A stretch of DNA of 64,000 nucleotides, from the NCBI GenBank assembly GCA_947455595.1, contig CANGOP010000012.1:1-64000 (forward strand), written 5' to 3'. Shown in pieces: positions 42,287 to 50,768 of this stretch. The translations under genes were made by a program, and so were the position numbers. The DNA comes from Gammaproteobacteria bacterium. GTDB lineage: Bacteria > Pseudomonadota > Gammaproteobacteria > Steroidobacterales > Steroidobacteraceae. The stretch's first letter is position 1; the number at the start of each line of letters is the position of its first letter. The notes beneath the pieces were generated by a model. That model was not told where the DNA came from. It searched no databases and saw only the letters and a list, made by a program, of their open reading frames with translations.

Positions 42287-42982
42287 ATGAACGACCCTGC
42301 CGCCACTCCGCCGCGATCGTCAATCAAATCTTTCGTGCTCCGCACGGGCCGTATGACGTTAGCCCAAACACGGGCCCTCGAGGACCTCTGGCCACAATAT
42401 GGATTGGAGGCGGGGGATGAACTTTTCGATTTGGATCACATCTTTGGCCGGGGAGCGCCTCGCACCGTCGAAATCGGCTTTGGCGACGGCGAGTTGCTCG
42501 TGACGCTAGCAGCGGCACACCCTGAACGGGATTATCTCGGGTTTGAGGTCCACACGCCCGGCGTTGGCCACTGCTTGCTGCGCGCCGCTCAACTAAACCT
42601 TCCGAATTTACGAGTTGTGCGGGCAGATGCTGTGGAAATTATCGGCCGATGCCTCGGCGAAAACACGCTGGATGAGGTGCTCGTTTACTTTGCCGACCCA
42701 TGGCCCAAAAAACGTCATCACAAGCGTCGGATCGTCCAAACCGCGTTTGCGACCCTGATCGCCTCACGCTTACAACCCGGCGGCAAGCTGCGATTAGCGA
42801 CTGACTGGATGCCGTATGCGGACTGGATGCGTGAAGTACTCGATCCACACCCGGCTTTTTATAACGCGGCCGGGGAAGCCGGGTTCATCAGCCGTCCAGA
42901 ATCGAGACCAGTCACGAAATTCGAACGGCGGGGCGAGCGACTCGGACATGAGGTTCGCGATCTGGAGTACGTTCGCCGGTAA
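42287..42982 (+). CDS. trmB: tRNA (guanine-N7-)-methyltransferase
   Basis: A 231-residue SAM-dependent enzyme that methylates G46 in tRNA. Start chosen at ATG 42287, since the track's 42197 start adds 30 unlikely residues. Motifs: RTVEIGFGDGELLVTLA (SAM loop), YLGFEVHTPGVGHCLLRA, DEVLVYFADPWPKKRHHKRRIVQTAF and ATDWMPYADWMREVL. The DPWPKKRHHKRR segment is diagnostic of TrmB. It is divergent from the PPK2 gene and convergent with the Rieske gene. Confidence 0.95.
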   Translation: MNDPAATPPRSSIKSFVLRTGRMTLAQTRALEDLWPQYGLEAGDELFDLDHIFGRGAPRTVEIGFGDGELLVTLAAAHPERDYLGFEVHTPGVGHCLLRAAQLNLPNLRVVRADAVEIIGRCLGENTLDEVLVYFADPWPKKRHHKRRIVQTAFATLIASRLQPGGKLRLATDWMPYADWMREVLDPHPAFYNAAGEAGFISRPESRPVTKFERRGERLGHEVRDLEYVRR

Positions 42983-42984
42983 GG

Positions 42985-43338
42985 TCAGGGATCGTAGTCT
43001 GCCAGTCGAAACGAATCGGCTAACCATATCTGGTCGTCGGACACCGTGATTGGGATAGGTTGCAGCGCACGCCCGGCGCAGGGACCGATGAAGCAGAGCC
43101 CATCTTCTGGATCGAATTGGGCACCATGGGAACTGCACTGAATGGCTGACCCATCGGCCCCCAGAAACCGCCCGGGCACCAAGTCGAGCGGGTGCCCAGC
43201 GTGAGGGCAGCGGTTGACATAGGCCCTCACCTGCTCGCCATGGCGAACCACAAACGCACGTAGTGGCCAAGCGCCCTCGCCCACTCGGAAGCTGCGCGCG
43301 CCCGGATCAGGCAAGTCGCTGAGGTAGCAGATCTGCAC
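42985..43338 (-). CDS. Rieske [2Fe-2S] domain protein
   Basis: A 117-residue Rieske ferredoxin-like protein. The two cluster-binding boxes are CPHAGHPLDL and CSSHGAQFDPEDGLC, with the expected Cys/His ligands. It has no signal peptide or oxygenase catalytic domain, so it may be a soluble electron carrier or a reductase component of unknown partner. It is the last gene of the xth-ampG-Rieske run, starting 6 bases after the ampG stop. Confidence 0.87.
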   Translation of the reverse strand: MQICYLSDLPDPGARSFRVGEGAWPLRAFVVRHGEQVRAYVNRCPHAGHPLDLVPGRFLGADGSAIQCSSHGAQFDPEDGLCFIGPCAGRALQPIPITVSDDQIWLADSFRLADYDP

Positions 43339-43344
43339 GTGGTT

Positions 43345-44604
43345 TCAGCGAACCTGATCCAGCGCTTCGACCCGGGCCCGCATCCGCCACAGCAGCAAGA
43401 GGCCGGGTGCACCCGTCAGGAAACAGATCACGAAAAACATCGGCCACCCAACTTGCGCGACGAGCACGGCGGACACGGGGCCGACGAAGGTGCGCGATAG
43501 CGCTGCTAACGCCGAGAGCAGCGCAAACTGAAACGCACTGAACCGTGGATCACAGAGCGCCATCACGAATGCGCCGAAGATCGTCGCAGCCATGGCGCCA
43601 GCGAGATTATCAATACCCACCGCGAGCACCATGACCGACAGATCATGACCCTTCACGGCGAGCAACGAGTACAGGAGATTCGTGGCCGCTTGTAAAACGC
43701 CAAAGACAAATAAGGACCGGTACAAACCGAGTCGCGCGAACGCCAACCCTCCCAGCACTGTACCGATGATCGTCGCCGTAATACTGGTCGTTTTCGCAAC
43801 CGCACCCACTTGCGCTGCCGTAAATCCCACGCCTTTGATGAGAAACGCGGTCGACAGCGAAAGGGCGGCCGCGTCACCGAGCTTGTACAAGACCACCAGC
43901 AACAGCACCGCAACAACACCCGGACGTCCAAAAAACTCTCGAATGGGCTCAACGACCGCTTCTTGTAGAGTTCGAGGGGCTTGCACTCGAACTTCCGGCT
44001 CAGGCGCCAAGAAGGTGAGCAACGTGGTTGCACCCATGATCGCCGCCATGGTCAGGTAGGTGGCGCGCCAACCAATGACACCCGATAGCACCATGGCAAG
44101 GGCACCCGACACGTAGAACGCCACTCGCCAGCCAATTTGGACGGCGGTCGAACCCATACCGCGCTCTTCCGGACGCAAAGAGTCGGTGCGGTAGGCATCA
44201 ATGACCACGTCTTGGGAAGACGATAAAAAAGCCAACAGAAGCGAAAGCACCGCCACCACGTAAATGGCGTCGCCGGGCGCCTGCAAACCGAGGACAGCGA
44301 TCACCAGTGCAACCAACGCCTGCAGTAGAACAATCCAACCGCGACGACGGCCGAGAAAAGGCGGCACATATCGGTCAAGCAATGGCGCCCAAAGAAACTT
44401 GAGGTTGTAGGGCACGCCGACCAAGGTGAACCAGCCGATGGTCTTGATGTTGAGCCCGGTTTCCGCCAACCATCCCTGCAGCGTTCCTTGGGAAAGCGCG
44501 AAGGGTAGACCGGAAGCAAACCCCAAGGTCAGCGCAGCGGCTACGCGCCGATTGCCGAGCACATCCGCCAGTCGTAACGACCGACTACTGTGATCAGAAC
44601 TCAT
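43345..44604 (-). CDS. ampG: Muropeptide MFS permease AmpG
   Basis: A 419-residue, 12-helix membrane transporter. AmpG-family segments include LGFASGLPFALSQGTLQGWLAETGL, IGWFTLVGVPYNLKFLWAPLLDRY, SSSQDVVIDAYRTDSLRPEERG and DNLAGAMAATIFGAFVMALC. AmpG imports anhydro-muropeptides from the periplasm for cell-wall recycling. It overlaps the xth gene by 11 bases. A peptidoglycan-recycling set is not adjacent, but the family pattern is clear. Confidence 0.93.
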   Translation of the reverse strand: MSSDHSSRSLRLADVLGNRRVAAALTLGFASGLPFALSQGTLQGWLAETGLNIKTIGWFTLVGVPYNLKFLWAPLLDRYVPPFLGRRRGWIVLLQALVALVIAVLGLQAPGDAIYVVAVLSLLLAFLSSSQDVVIDAYRTDSLRPEERGMGSTAVQIGWRVAFYVSGALAMVLSGVIGWRATYLTMAAIMGATTLLTFLAPEPEVRVQAPRTLQEAVVEPIREFFGRPGVVAVLLLVVLYKLGDAAALSLSTAFLIKGVGFTAAQVGAVAKTTSITATIIGTVLGGLAFARLGLYRSLFVFGVLQAATNLLYSLLAVKGHDLSVMVLAVGIDNLAGAMAATIFGAFVMALCDPRFSAFQFALLSALAALSRTFVGPVSAVLVAQVGWPMFFVICFLTGAPGLLLLWRMRARVEALDQVR

Positions 44605-45367
44605 AGGCGTAATCCATCAACACGGGAGCGTGATCAGAAAAGCGGCTCTCCTTCCAAATCGAAGCGGATTGCGCTGTCGCCCCGATGCCGGGGGTCGTGA
44701 CCTGATAGTCGATACGCCACCCGACGTTCTTGGCCCATGCCTGCCCGCGATTTGACCACCAGGTGTACTGCTCGGGTTCGGCATTAACGGCCCGAAAAGC
44801 ATCCACCCAGCCCCATTCGTCAAACACTTTGTCGAGCCAGGCTCGTTCCTCTGGCAAGAATCCGGAATTCTTGAGGTTGCCTTTCCAGTTCTTCAGATCA
44901 ATGGGCTTATGGGCGATGTTGAAGTCTCCACACAGCACCACTTCCCTTCCCGCCGCCATCAAGCCTTGCATATGGGACTCAAACTCAGCCAGACAGCGAT
45001 ACTTGGCGGCTTGCCGCTCTGGCCCTGATGATCCGGAAGGCAAATAAACAGAGACAACCGACAGGTCACCAAACCGATATTCGAGGTAGCGACCCTCTCG
45101 ATCGAATTCCGCAGACCCATAACCACGGACCACCTCGTCCGGTGATCGTCTCGAGTAAATAGCAACGCCGCTATAGCCTTTTTTCTCGGCGTGGACCCAG
45201 TCGCTGTGGAATCCCGGCGGACGATAGGTCGACTCGAGTACATCTTCATCACTGCAGCGTGTTTCCTGCAGGCAAAGAACATCAATGCCCTGTTCGGGCA
45301 TCCAGTCGTAAAAACCCTTCCGCGCCGCAGAGCGGATTCCATTGCAATTCAAAGTGGCGATACGCAT
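44594..45367 (-). CDS. xthA: Exodeoxyribonuclease III
   Basis: A 257-residue AP endonuclease/3'-5' exonuclease from the ATG at 45367; the track's 45430 start overlaps the divergent pyrE. Motifs: MRIATLNCNGIRSAARKGFYDWM, VLCLQETRCSDEDV, VVLCGDFNIAHKPIDLKN, WWSNRGQAWAKNVGWRIDYQV and the C-terminal SDHAPVLMDY. It repairs abasic and 3'-blocked sites. It is divergent from pyrE with a 61-base shared control region and overlaps ampG. Confidence 0.94.
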   Translation of the reverse strand: MRIATLNCNGIRSAARKGFYDWMPEQGIDVLCLQETRCSDEDVLESTYRPPGFHSDWVHAEKKGYSGVAIYSRRSPDEVVRGYGSAEFDREGRYLEYRFGDLSVVSVYLPSGSSGPERQAAKYRCLAEFESHMQGLMAAGREVVLCGDFNIAHKPIDLKNWKGNLKNSGFLPEERAWLDKVFDEWGWVDAFRAVNAEPEQYTWWSNRGQAWAKNVGWRIDYQVTTPGIGATAQSASIWKESRFSDHAPVLMDYAYEF

Positions 45368-45428
45368 GGCCACGATCATAGCAAGCAGACGCTTGTGAGA
45401 TACCTCCCACCTGTCCCACACTAGGGGC

Positions 45429-46091
45429 ATGGAAAACTACCAGCGTGAATTTCTCGACCTTGCCCTCCGGTTAGGCGTACTGCGCTTCGGTCGCTTTACG
45501 CTCAAGTCTGGCCGGGAAAGCCCCTATTTCTTCAATGCCGGTCTGTTCGACACGGGCAGCGCGATCGCCGGACTTGGCCGCGCCTACGCCGCTGCTTTGG
45601 TCCGCTCGGGACTGGAGTTCGACCTTCTGTTTGGGCCTGCTTACAAGGGCATCCCCCTCGTCGCCACAACGGCAGCCGCGCTTCATGATCACCACGGCTG
45701 GGATGTGCCCTTCTGCTTCAACCGCAAAGAGGCCAAAGATCACGGCGAGGGCGGGCGGATCGTCGGGAGGCCACTGGCAGGGCGTGTCCTCATCGTGGAT
45801 GACGTGATCACCGCCGGTACCGCCATTCGCGAGTCGATCGACATCATCAGCGCAGCCGGCGCGACACCCGCCGGCGTCTTGCTCGCACTGGACCGGGAAG
45901 AGCAGGGTCGCGAGTCGACGCGCTCGGCGGTTCAAGAAGTCCGCGATAGCTTCGGGTTACCCGTCGTGTCCATTCTGACGCTCTCAGCACTCATAGACGG
46001 CGTCCGCAATGGCGTGGCCGGCGTGCCGGCGGAGGCATTGGCCAACCTTGAAGCCTACCGCGCCCGGTATGGGGTTGCGCCGAGCACCTGA
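45429..46091 (+). CDS. pyrE: Orotate phosphoribosyltransferase
   Basis: A 220-residue enzyme adding ribose-phosphate to orotate in pyrimidine synthesis. Features: [56 protein letters not shown], and the PRPP loop [17 protein letters not shown]. The length is normal. Its TGA overlaps the ATG of the DUF4124 gene. It is divergent from xth. Confidence 0.96.
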   Translation: MENYQREFLDLALRLGVLRFGRFTLKSGRESPYFFNAGLFDTGSAIAGLGRAYAAALVRSGLEFDLLFGPAYKGIPLVATTAAALHDHHGWDVPFCFNRKEAKDHGEGGRIVGRPLAGRVLIVDDVITAGTAIRESIDIISAAGATPAGVLLALDREEQGRESTRSAVQEVRDSFGLPVVSILTLSALIDGVRNGVAGVPAEALANLEAYRARYGVAPST

Positions 46092-46780
46092 TGACCCACT
46101 TACCAGCTCGCCGCGCGGTCATCGCCTTGTGCTTGTGGGTTGGGCTCACGCTCACCGACATCACCTGCGCAGCACCCGAGAAAAGCGGCCACTTGTATCG
46201 GTGGACCGATGAAAAGGGCGTCGTGCATTTTGGCGATACGGTGCCGCCTCAGTTCGCCGACCAGGAGCAAACCATCCTCAATCGGCAGGGCATCGCGGTC
46301 GGCGCTATTGCCGGGCGTCGGTCCGCCGAACAATTGGCTGCTGATGAGGAAAGTCGCAAGGCAGACGCCCTCAACGTGGATGAGCAAAAACGTCGCCAAC
46401 TTCGAGATCAGAACCTACTGGCGACGTACTTGTCAGTAACGGAGATCGAGAGCCTACGGGATCGCCGCACGGAAATCCTCGATGGACAGGCTCGGGTCAT
46501 CTCTCAGTACCTCGAGCAATTGCAGGGACGCACCGCGCAACTGGAGGAGCAGATGCGTCACTTCAAGCCCTATGCCAGCAATCCTTCAGCGCCCACATTG
46601 CCGCAGCGCGTTGCCGAGGAAGCAGTCCGCACGTTGACCGATGTGCGATCTCAACAGCGCGCTCTGGTCGCCAAACGTGAGGAAATTGCGCGCACGCGGG
46701 CTCAATTCGAAGAAGACATTGGGCGTTTCCGGGAACTCAAAGGCCCCGCCGGAAAAGTGTCGGCTGCTCCGGTGCGCTGA
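46091..46780 (+). CDS. DUF4124 domain protein with coiled-coil region, exported
   Basis: A 229-residue protein with a signal peptide (CLWVGLTLTDITCA). The DUF4124 domain LYRWTDEKGVVHFGDTVPPQFADQEQTILNRQGI occupies about residues 36-70. The remaining 150 residues are strongly helical, rich in Glu/Arg/Gln, and look like a long coiled coil. DUF4124 proteins are exported gammaproteobacterial proteins without known function. It shares its start with the pyrE stop. No partner is obvious. Confidence 0.8.
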   Translation: MTHLPARRAVIALCLWVGLTLTDITCAAPEKSGHLYRWTDEKGVVHFGDTVPPQFADQEQTILNRQGIAVGAIAGRRSAEQLAADEESRKADALNVDEQKRRQLRDQNLLATYLSVTEIESLRDRRTEILDGQARVISQYLEQLQGRTAQLEEQMRHFKPYASNPSAPTLPQRVAEEAVRTLTDVRSQQRALVAKREEIARTRAQFEEDIGRFRELKGPAGKVSAAPVR

Positions 46781-47242
46781 TCAGCTACGACCTGAGCTAC
46801 CGAATCCGCCAGTCCCGCGATCTGTGGCCACGAAGGCCTCGACCACATCCATCTCCACCTGAACGACAGGCACAACGACCATCTGTGCAATACGCTCACC
46901 CGGCTCAATCGTGAACGCCTGGGCACCCCGATTCCAGACGGAAACCATGAGCGGCCCTTGGTAATCAGAATCGATTAATCCGACCAGATTCCCGAGCACA
47001 ATGCCGTGCTTATGCCCGAGACCAGAGCGCGGCAACAAGACCGCAGCGAGACCCGGATCCCCGAGGTAGACCGACAAGCCGGTCGGCACCAAGAGCACGG
47101 AGCCCGGCTCCAGCACCGTGGCAGAGGCCACGCACGCCCGAAGGTCGAGTCCTGCTGAACCCTGCGTGGCATACGTCGGCATAGGCCATTCGCGTCCAAG
47201 CCGTTCATCCAAAATTCGCACTTGGACTTTTTGCATCTTCAT
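46781..47242 (-). CDS. dut: Deoxyuridine 5'-triphosphate nucleotidohydrolase
   Basis: A 153-residue dUTPase that makes dUMP and keeps uracil out of DNA. Motifs are all present: [64 protein letters not shown] and the C-terminal arm [11 protein letters not shown]. It overlaps the coaBC stop by 4 bases, a common gammaproteobacterial arrangement. It converges on the DUF4124 gene with no gap. Confidence 0.97.
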   Translation of the reverse strand: MKMQKVQVRILDERLGREWPMPTYATQGSAGLDLRACVASATVLEPGSVLLVPTGLSVYLGDPGLAAVLLPRSGLGHKHGIVLGNLVGLIDSDYQGPLMVSVWNRGAQAFTIEPGERIAQMVVVPVVQVEMDVVEAFVATDRGTGGFGSSGRS

Positions 47243-48462
47243 TCTCCGTCGGAACGCGCGGACACCCGGTGGGCAATAAACGTGATGAATTCACGCGCCA
47301 GGTCAGCTTTCGACTGCAATCCCAGCGCCTGACGACCGCCCGACCAGAGCAGCAACAGCGCATTGTCATCTCGATCAAACGCACGCTCCGCACCAACCTC
47401 ATTCGCCGCAATCAGATCGAGCTTTTTGCGCTCGAGTTTCGCCAGAGCGTGGGCCTCAACATTGGTGGTTTCGGCCGCGAATCCAACGACGTACGGTCGT
47501 TTTGACAGGGCCGCGACCGAGGCGAGAATGTCCGGCGACTTTTCTAGATGCAAATCGAGCGTGTCGCTTGTCTTCTTGATCTTGTTTTCGGCGCAACAGT
47601 GCGGTGTGTAGTCCGCCACGGCAGCGGCTCCGATATACACATCGCAGTCATCCATCACGGCGTGCACAGCGGCGTACATTTGCGCCGCCGTCTCAACATT
47701 GATGCGCTCAACGCCGAGCGGAGTGGGTAGATGCACGGGGCCTGAGATCAACGTCACGCGCGCGCCGGCTTCGCGAGCCGCCTGCGCAACGGCGAACCCC
47801 ATCTTCCCCGAACTGCGGTTCGACAAGAACCGTACCGGATCGATGGGCTCGCGCGTGGGCCCCGCCGTAATGACGATATGACGCCCGGACAAGAGCCCGC
47901 CGTCAGCGGACGAACTAAGTACCTGCGCAGCGATATCGGCAGGCTCTAGCAAGCGCCCAGCGCCCTGCTCGCCACAGGCTTGCGAGCCCACACCGGGACC
48001 CAAGACGCGGACACTGCGTTGGCGCAGGGTCGTGATGTTCGCCTGAGTAGCGGCTGCTGACCACATCTGCTGATTCATGGCCGGCGCGACGGCAATGGGC
48101 GCTGTGGTCGCAAGACACGTCGTCGTTAAGAGATCGTTCGCCATCCCCGCCGCCAATCGCGCGAGAAAATCGGCACTGGCGGGCGCGACGAGCACCAACT
48201 CTGCCCACCGCGCCAGCTCAATGTGACCCATCGCTGCTTCGGCAGCTTCATCCCAGAGGCCCACGCGAACGGGTCGCCCGGAGAGCGCCTGAAACGTCAT
48301 CGGGGTCACGAAACGTGCCGCGCCCTCGGTCAAAATGACCTGCACCTCAGCACCGCCCTCGCGTAGGCGCCGCACGAGATCTGCGGCTTTATAGGCAGCA
48401 ATTCCGCCGGTAACACCCAGCAAGATGCGGCGGGGCAATACGGTCTGAGCTTCGTGAGTCAT
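47239..48462 (-). CDS. coaBC: Bifunctional phosphopantothenoylcysteine decarboxylase/ligase
   Basis: A 407-residue bifunctional coenzyme A enzyme. The N-terminal CoaC flavoprotein has [22 protein letters not shown] and [17 protein letters not shown]. The C-terminal CoaB ligase domain begins [28 protein letters not shown] and has [21 protein letters not shown] with [18 protein letters not shown]. Together they make 4'-phosphopantetheine from phosphopantothenate and cysteine. It is co-translated with dut and divergent from radC, about 160 bases away. Confidence 0.97.
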   Translation of the reverse strand: MTHEAQTVLPRRILLGVTGGIAAYKAADLVRRLREGGAEVQVILTEGAARFVTPMTFQALSGRPVRVGLWDEAAEAAMGHIELARWAELVLVAPASADFLARLAAGMANDLLTTTCLATTAPIAVAPAMNQQMWSAAATQANITTLRQRSVRVLGPGVGSQACGEQGAGRLLEPADIAAQVLSSSADGGLLSGRHIVITAGPTREPIDPVRFLSNRSSGKMGFAVAQAAREAGARVTLISGPVHLPTPLGVERINVETAAQMYAAVHAVMDDCDVYIGAAAVADYTPHCCAENKIKKTSDTLDLHLEKSPDILASVAALSKRPYVVGFAAETTNVEAHALAKLERKKLDLIAANEVGAERAFDRDDNALLLLWSGGRQALGLQSKADLAREFITFIAHRVSARSDGE

Positions 48463-48621
48463 TCCCTCATTATCAACGTCCAGACGTCGACGGCCAACCG
48501 CCAGACGATGGGTTCGTCAGAACCAGCAGTTATGGGCTGCCGGCGTCTTCTGCGCATTTGTACATAAACACATCAATTTCTCGGCTCACGCCCCGACGGC
48601 CAGCCCCCGGACAATGACGCC

Positions 48622-49296
48622 ATGACCCCGCATCACCCCGCTGTTGAGCTTTATCCCCGTGACCGGCTCGCCACCATCGGCCCAACCGCCCTGTCGGACG
48701 CGGAATTACTCGCCATTTGGCTGGGTGGGCCGAGTAGCGGCCGCAGCCCCGTCACCCTCGCCCACGAACTTCTCGCCACTTTTGGCTCGCTGCGCGGAGT
48801 ACTCAAAGCGCCGCGTGAAGCGCTGACCCGGCAGAGGGGCATCGGCCCGGCACGCCTGGCCCAATTGCAAATCGTGCTGGAGATGGCGCGACGACATTTT
48901 CGGGAAGAGTTGCTGTGCGGCCCCTGCCTGACCGACCCACTCACCGCTCGAGACTTTCTCAGGGCGGAGTTGCGCGATCTCGACTACGAGACGTTCTATC
49001 TGATCTATCTCGACAGCCGGCATCGGGTGACCGGCTTCGAGCCGCTTTTCCGTGGAACCATCGATTGCGCGCAGGTGCACCCACGAGAAGTGGTGCGACG
49101 AGCGCTGCAAGTGCGCGCCGTTGCTGTGATTTTGGGCCATAACCACCCGTCTGGACTGGCCGAGCCGAGTGACGCAGACCGGATCATCACCCGGCGCCTG
49201 CGCGAAGCGCTGGCGTTGGTCGATATTCGCGTACTGGACCATCTGATCGTTGGTGAGAGCTCCTGCGTCAGCCTCGCTGAACGCGGACTGCTATAA
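48622..49296 (+). CDS. radC: RadC family JAB-domain protein
   Basis: A 224-residue RadC/YsxA (UPF0758) protein. The N-terminal helix-hairpin-helix region is LSDAELLAIWLGGP...GIGPARLAQLQIVLEMARRHF. The C-terminal JAB metalloprotease-like domain has EVVRRALQVRAVAVILGHNHPSGLAEPSDADRIITRRL, containing the HxHxxxxxxxSxxD zinc signature. The true function is unsettled; it was once called a repair protein. It precedes rpmB-rpmG, as in many gammaproteobacteria. Confidence 0.93.
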   Translation: MTPHHPAVELYPRDRLATIGPTALSDAELLAIWLGGPSSGRSPVTLAHELLATFGSLRGVLKAPREALTRQRGIGPARLAQLQIVLEMARRHFREELLCGPCLTDPLTARDFLRAELRDLDYETFYLIYLDSRHRVTGFEPLFRGTIDCAQVHPREVVRRALQVRAVAVILGHNHPSGLAEPSDADRIITRRLREALALVDIRVLDHLIVGESSCVSLAERGLL

Positions 49297-49300
49297 CCGA

Positions 49301-49329
49301 TTGCAAGCGGCCGCGACCGGTGGTTAAAT
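49301..49329 (+). promoter_or_regulatory. Putative sigma-70 promoter of rpmB-rpmG
   Basis: TTGCAA, 17 bases, then TTAAAT makes a good -35/-10 match. It lies 44 bases before the rpmB ATG, in the short gap after radC. Confidence 0.5.
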
Positions 49330-49372
49330 AGGCGGCTCTGCGGCTGCTTTTGGTCGCATCAGGATTTTCGCC

Positions 49373-49609
49373 ATGTCCCGAGTCTGTCAGATCACTGGAA
49401 AGAAGCCGACCGTCGGCAACTCCGTGTCGCACGCCAACAACAAGCGTCGTCGCCGCTTCCTCCCGAACCTGCACACGCAGCGTTTCTGGATTGAGGAAGA
49501 GAGTCGCTGGATCACCCTGCGTGTCTCCACCCAGGGCCTGCGTACCATCGAAAAGCACGGCGTTGCACACGTCGTCGCCAAGATGCGTGCGCGCGGCGAG
49601 TCCATCTAA
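49373..49609 (+). CDS. rpmB: 50S ribosomal protein L28
   Basis: A 78-residue ribosomal protein: [38 protein letters not shown] at the start and [18 protein letters not shown] later are diagnostic L28 sequence. An AGGA ribosome site precedes the ATG. rpmG follows after 21 bases in the same message, as in most bacteria. Confidence 0.98.
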   Translation: MSRVCQITGKKPTVGNSVSHANNKRRRRFLPNLHTQRFWIEEESRWITLRVSTQGLRTIEKHGVAHVVAKMRARGESI

Positions 49610-49630
49610 CGCCGTCCAAGGAGCATCCCC

Positions 49631-49786
49631 ATGCGTGACAAGATCAAGCTCGTCTCCAGCGCCGGCACCGGCCACTTCTACACGACGACGAAGAACAAGC
49701 GTCTCCATCCGGAAAAGATGGAAGTCCAGAAGTATGACCCGGTCGTGCGCAAGCACGTGGCGTACAAGGAAGCGAAGATCAAGTAA
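49631..49786 (+). CDS. rpmG: 50S ribosomal protein L33
   Basis: A 51-residue protein missing from the supplied ORF track because of its length. Translation from ATG 49631 begins [20 protein letters not shown] and ends VAYKEAKIK, matching L33 without the zinc-binding cysteine pairs (zinc-independent C-minus form). AAGGAG lies 8 bases upstream. A T-tailed hairpin follows, ending the rpmBG operon. Confidence 0.97.
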   Translation: MRDKIKLVSSAGTGHFYTTTKNKRLHPEKMEVQKYDPVVRKHVAYKEAKIK

Positions 49787-49792
49787 TCGTCT

Positions 49793-49820
49793 AGCCGGTC
49801 TGCCTGTGCAGACCGGCTTT
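49793..49820 (+). terminator. Rho-independent terminator of rpmB-rpmG
   Basis: AGCCGGTCTGC, a CTGT loop, then GCAGACCGGCT followed by TT: a perfect 11-bp stem starting 6 bases after the rpmG stop. Confidence 0.85.
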
Positions 49821-49938
49821 GCGGCGCCTCATTCCGGGGCGCCCGCGCGGGTTCGCTGTATTCGGTGACCCCTTCTGAGCTGCCCCTGACCGTTGATAGG
49901 GTTTCCTCTAGACTGTGGGTCTTGGGAGGACGAGCGGC

Positions 49939-50754
49939 GTGCCTGAATTACCCGAAGTAGAGACGACCCGTCGCGGCCTTCTGGATGCCATGACAGGTCG
50001 AAGCATTGCGTCGGCCCGCGTCCATGACCGGCGGTTACGTTGGGCTATCCAAGACGATTTCGAGGAGCGCCTGGCCGGTGCTCGCATCGAGACCCTGACG
50101 CGACGCGCCAAATATCTGCTGGTGGCCACCGACCGCGGCACGATCATTATCCACTTAGGCATGTCGGGCAACTTACGCGTTGTGCCCGCGGACCTACCCA
50201 CGCGTCTGCACGACCATGTGGAATTCATCCTCGATGACGGCCGTTCTGTCCGATTCAACGATCCGCGTCGATTCGGCAGCATGCATCTCGTCGCCGGGGA
50301 CCCAAACCTGCACACCTTGTTGGCGCATTTGGGACCGGAACCCTTATCTGACACTTTCACCGGAGAGCATCTTTTCCAGGCGAGTCGTGGCCGAAAAGTG
50401 GCGATCAAGGTGTTTTTGATGAATGCAGCCCAGGTCGTCGGGGTCGGCAATATCTACGCTAGCGAATCGCTCTTCCATGCGGGCATCAGGCCGACCAAAG
50501 CCGCCGGCAAACTCACGCGCGCCGAATGCATCCGCCTAGCAGAACAGGTCAAACGTGTGCTGAGCGACGCGATTGAAGTCGGCGGCACGACATTGCGAGA
50601 CTATGTGAACCCGGAAGGTAACCCGGGGTATTTCCGTCAGCGGCTTTATGTGTACGAACGCGCCGGCAAAGCCTGTCGTCGCTGCCAGACGGCGATCACG
50701 CAACGCGTGCTCGGTCAGCGATCAACCTATTGGTGTGCAACCTGCCAACGCTAA
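49939..50754 (+). CDS. mutM: Formamidopyrimidine-DNA glycosylase
   Basis: A 271-residue 8-oxoguanine repair enzyme. The start is the GTG at 49939 behind GGAGG, which puts Pro and Glu right after fMet (PELPEVETTRRG), as catalysis requires. The track's ATG-like start at 49915 would bury the catalytic proline. The helix-two-turn-helix region NAAQVVGVGNIYASESLFHAGIRPT and the zinc finger CRRCQTAITQRVLGQRSTYWCATCQR are complete. It pairs with mutY elsewhere in this window. Confidence 0.97.
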   Translation: MPELPEVETTRRGLLDAMTGRSIASARVHDRRLRWAIQDDFEERLAGARIETLTRRAKYLLVATDRGTIIIHLGMSGNLRVVPADLPTRLHDHVEFILDDGRSVRFNDPRRFGSMHLVAGDPNLHTLLAHLGPEPLSDTFTGEHLFQASRGRKVAIKVFLMNAAQVVGVGNIYASESLFHAGIRPTKAAGKLTRAECIRLAEQVKRVLSDAIEVGGTTLRDYVNPEGNPGYFRQRLYVYERAGKACRRCQTAITQRVLGQRSTYWCATCQR

Positions 50755-50768
50755 GGCGGCGGCTGCGC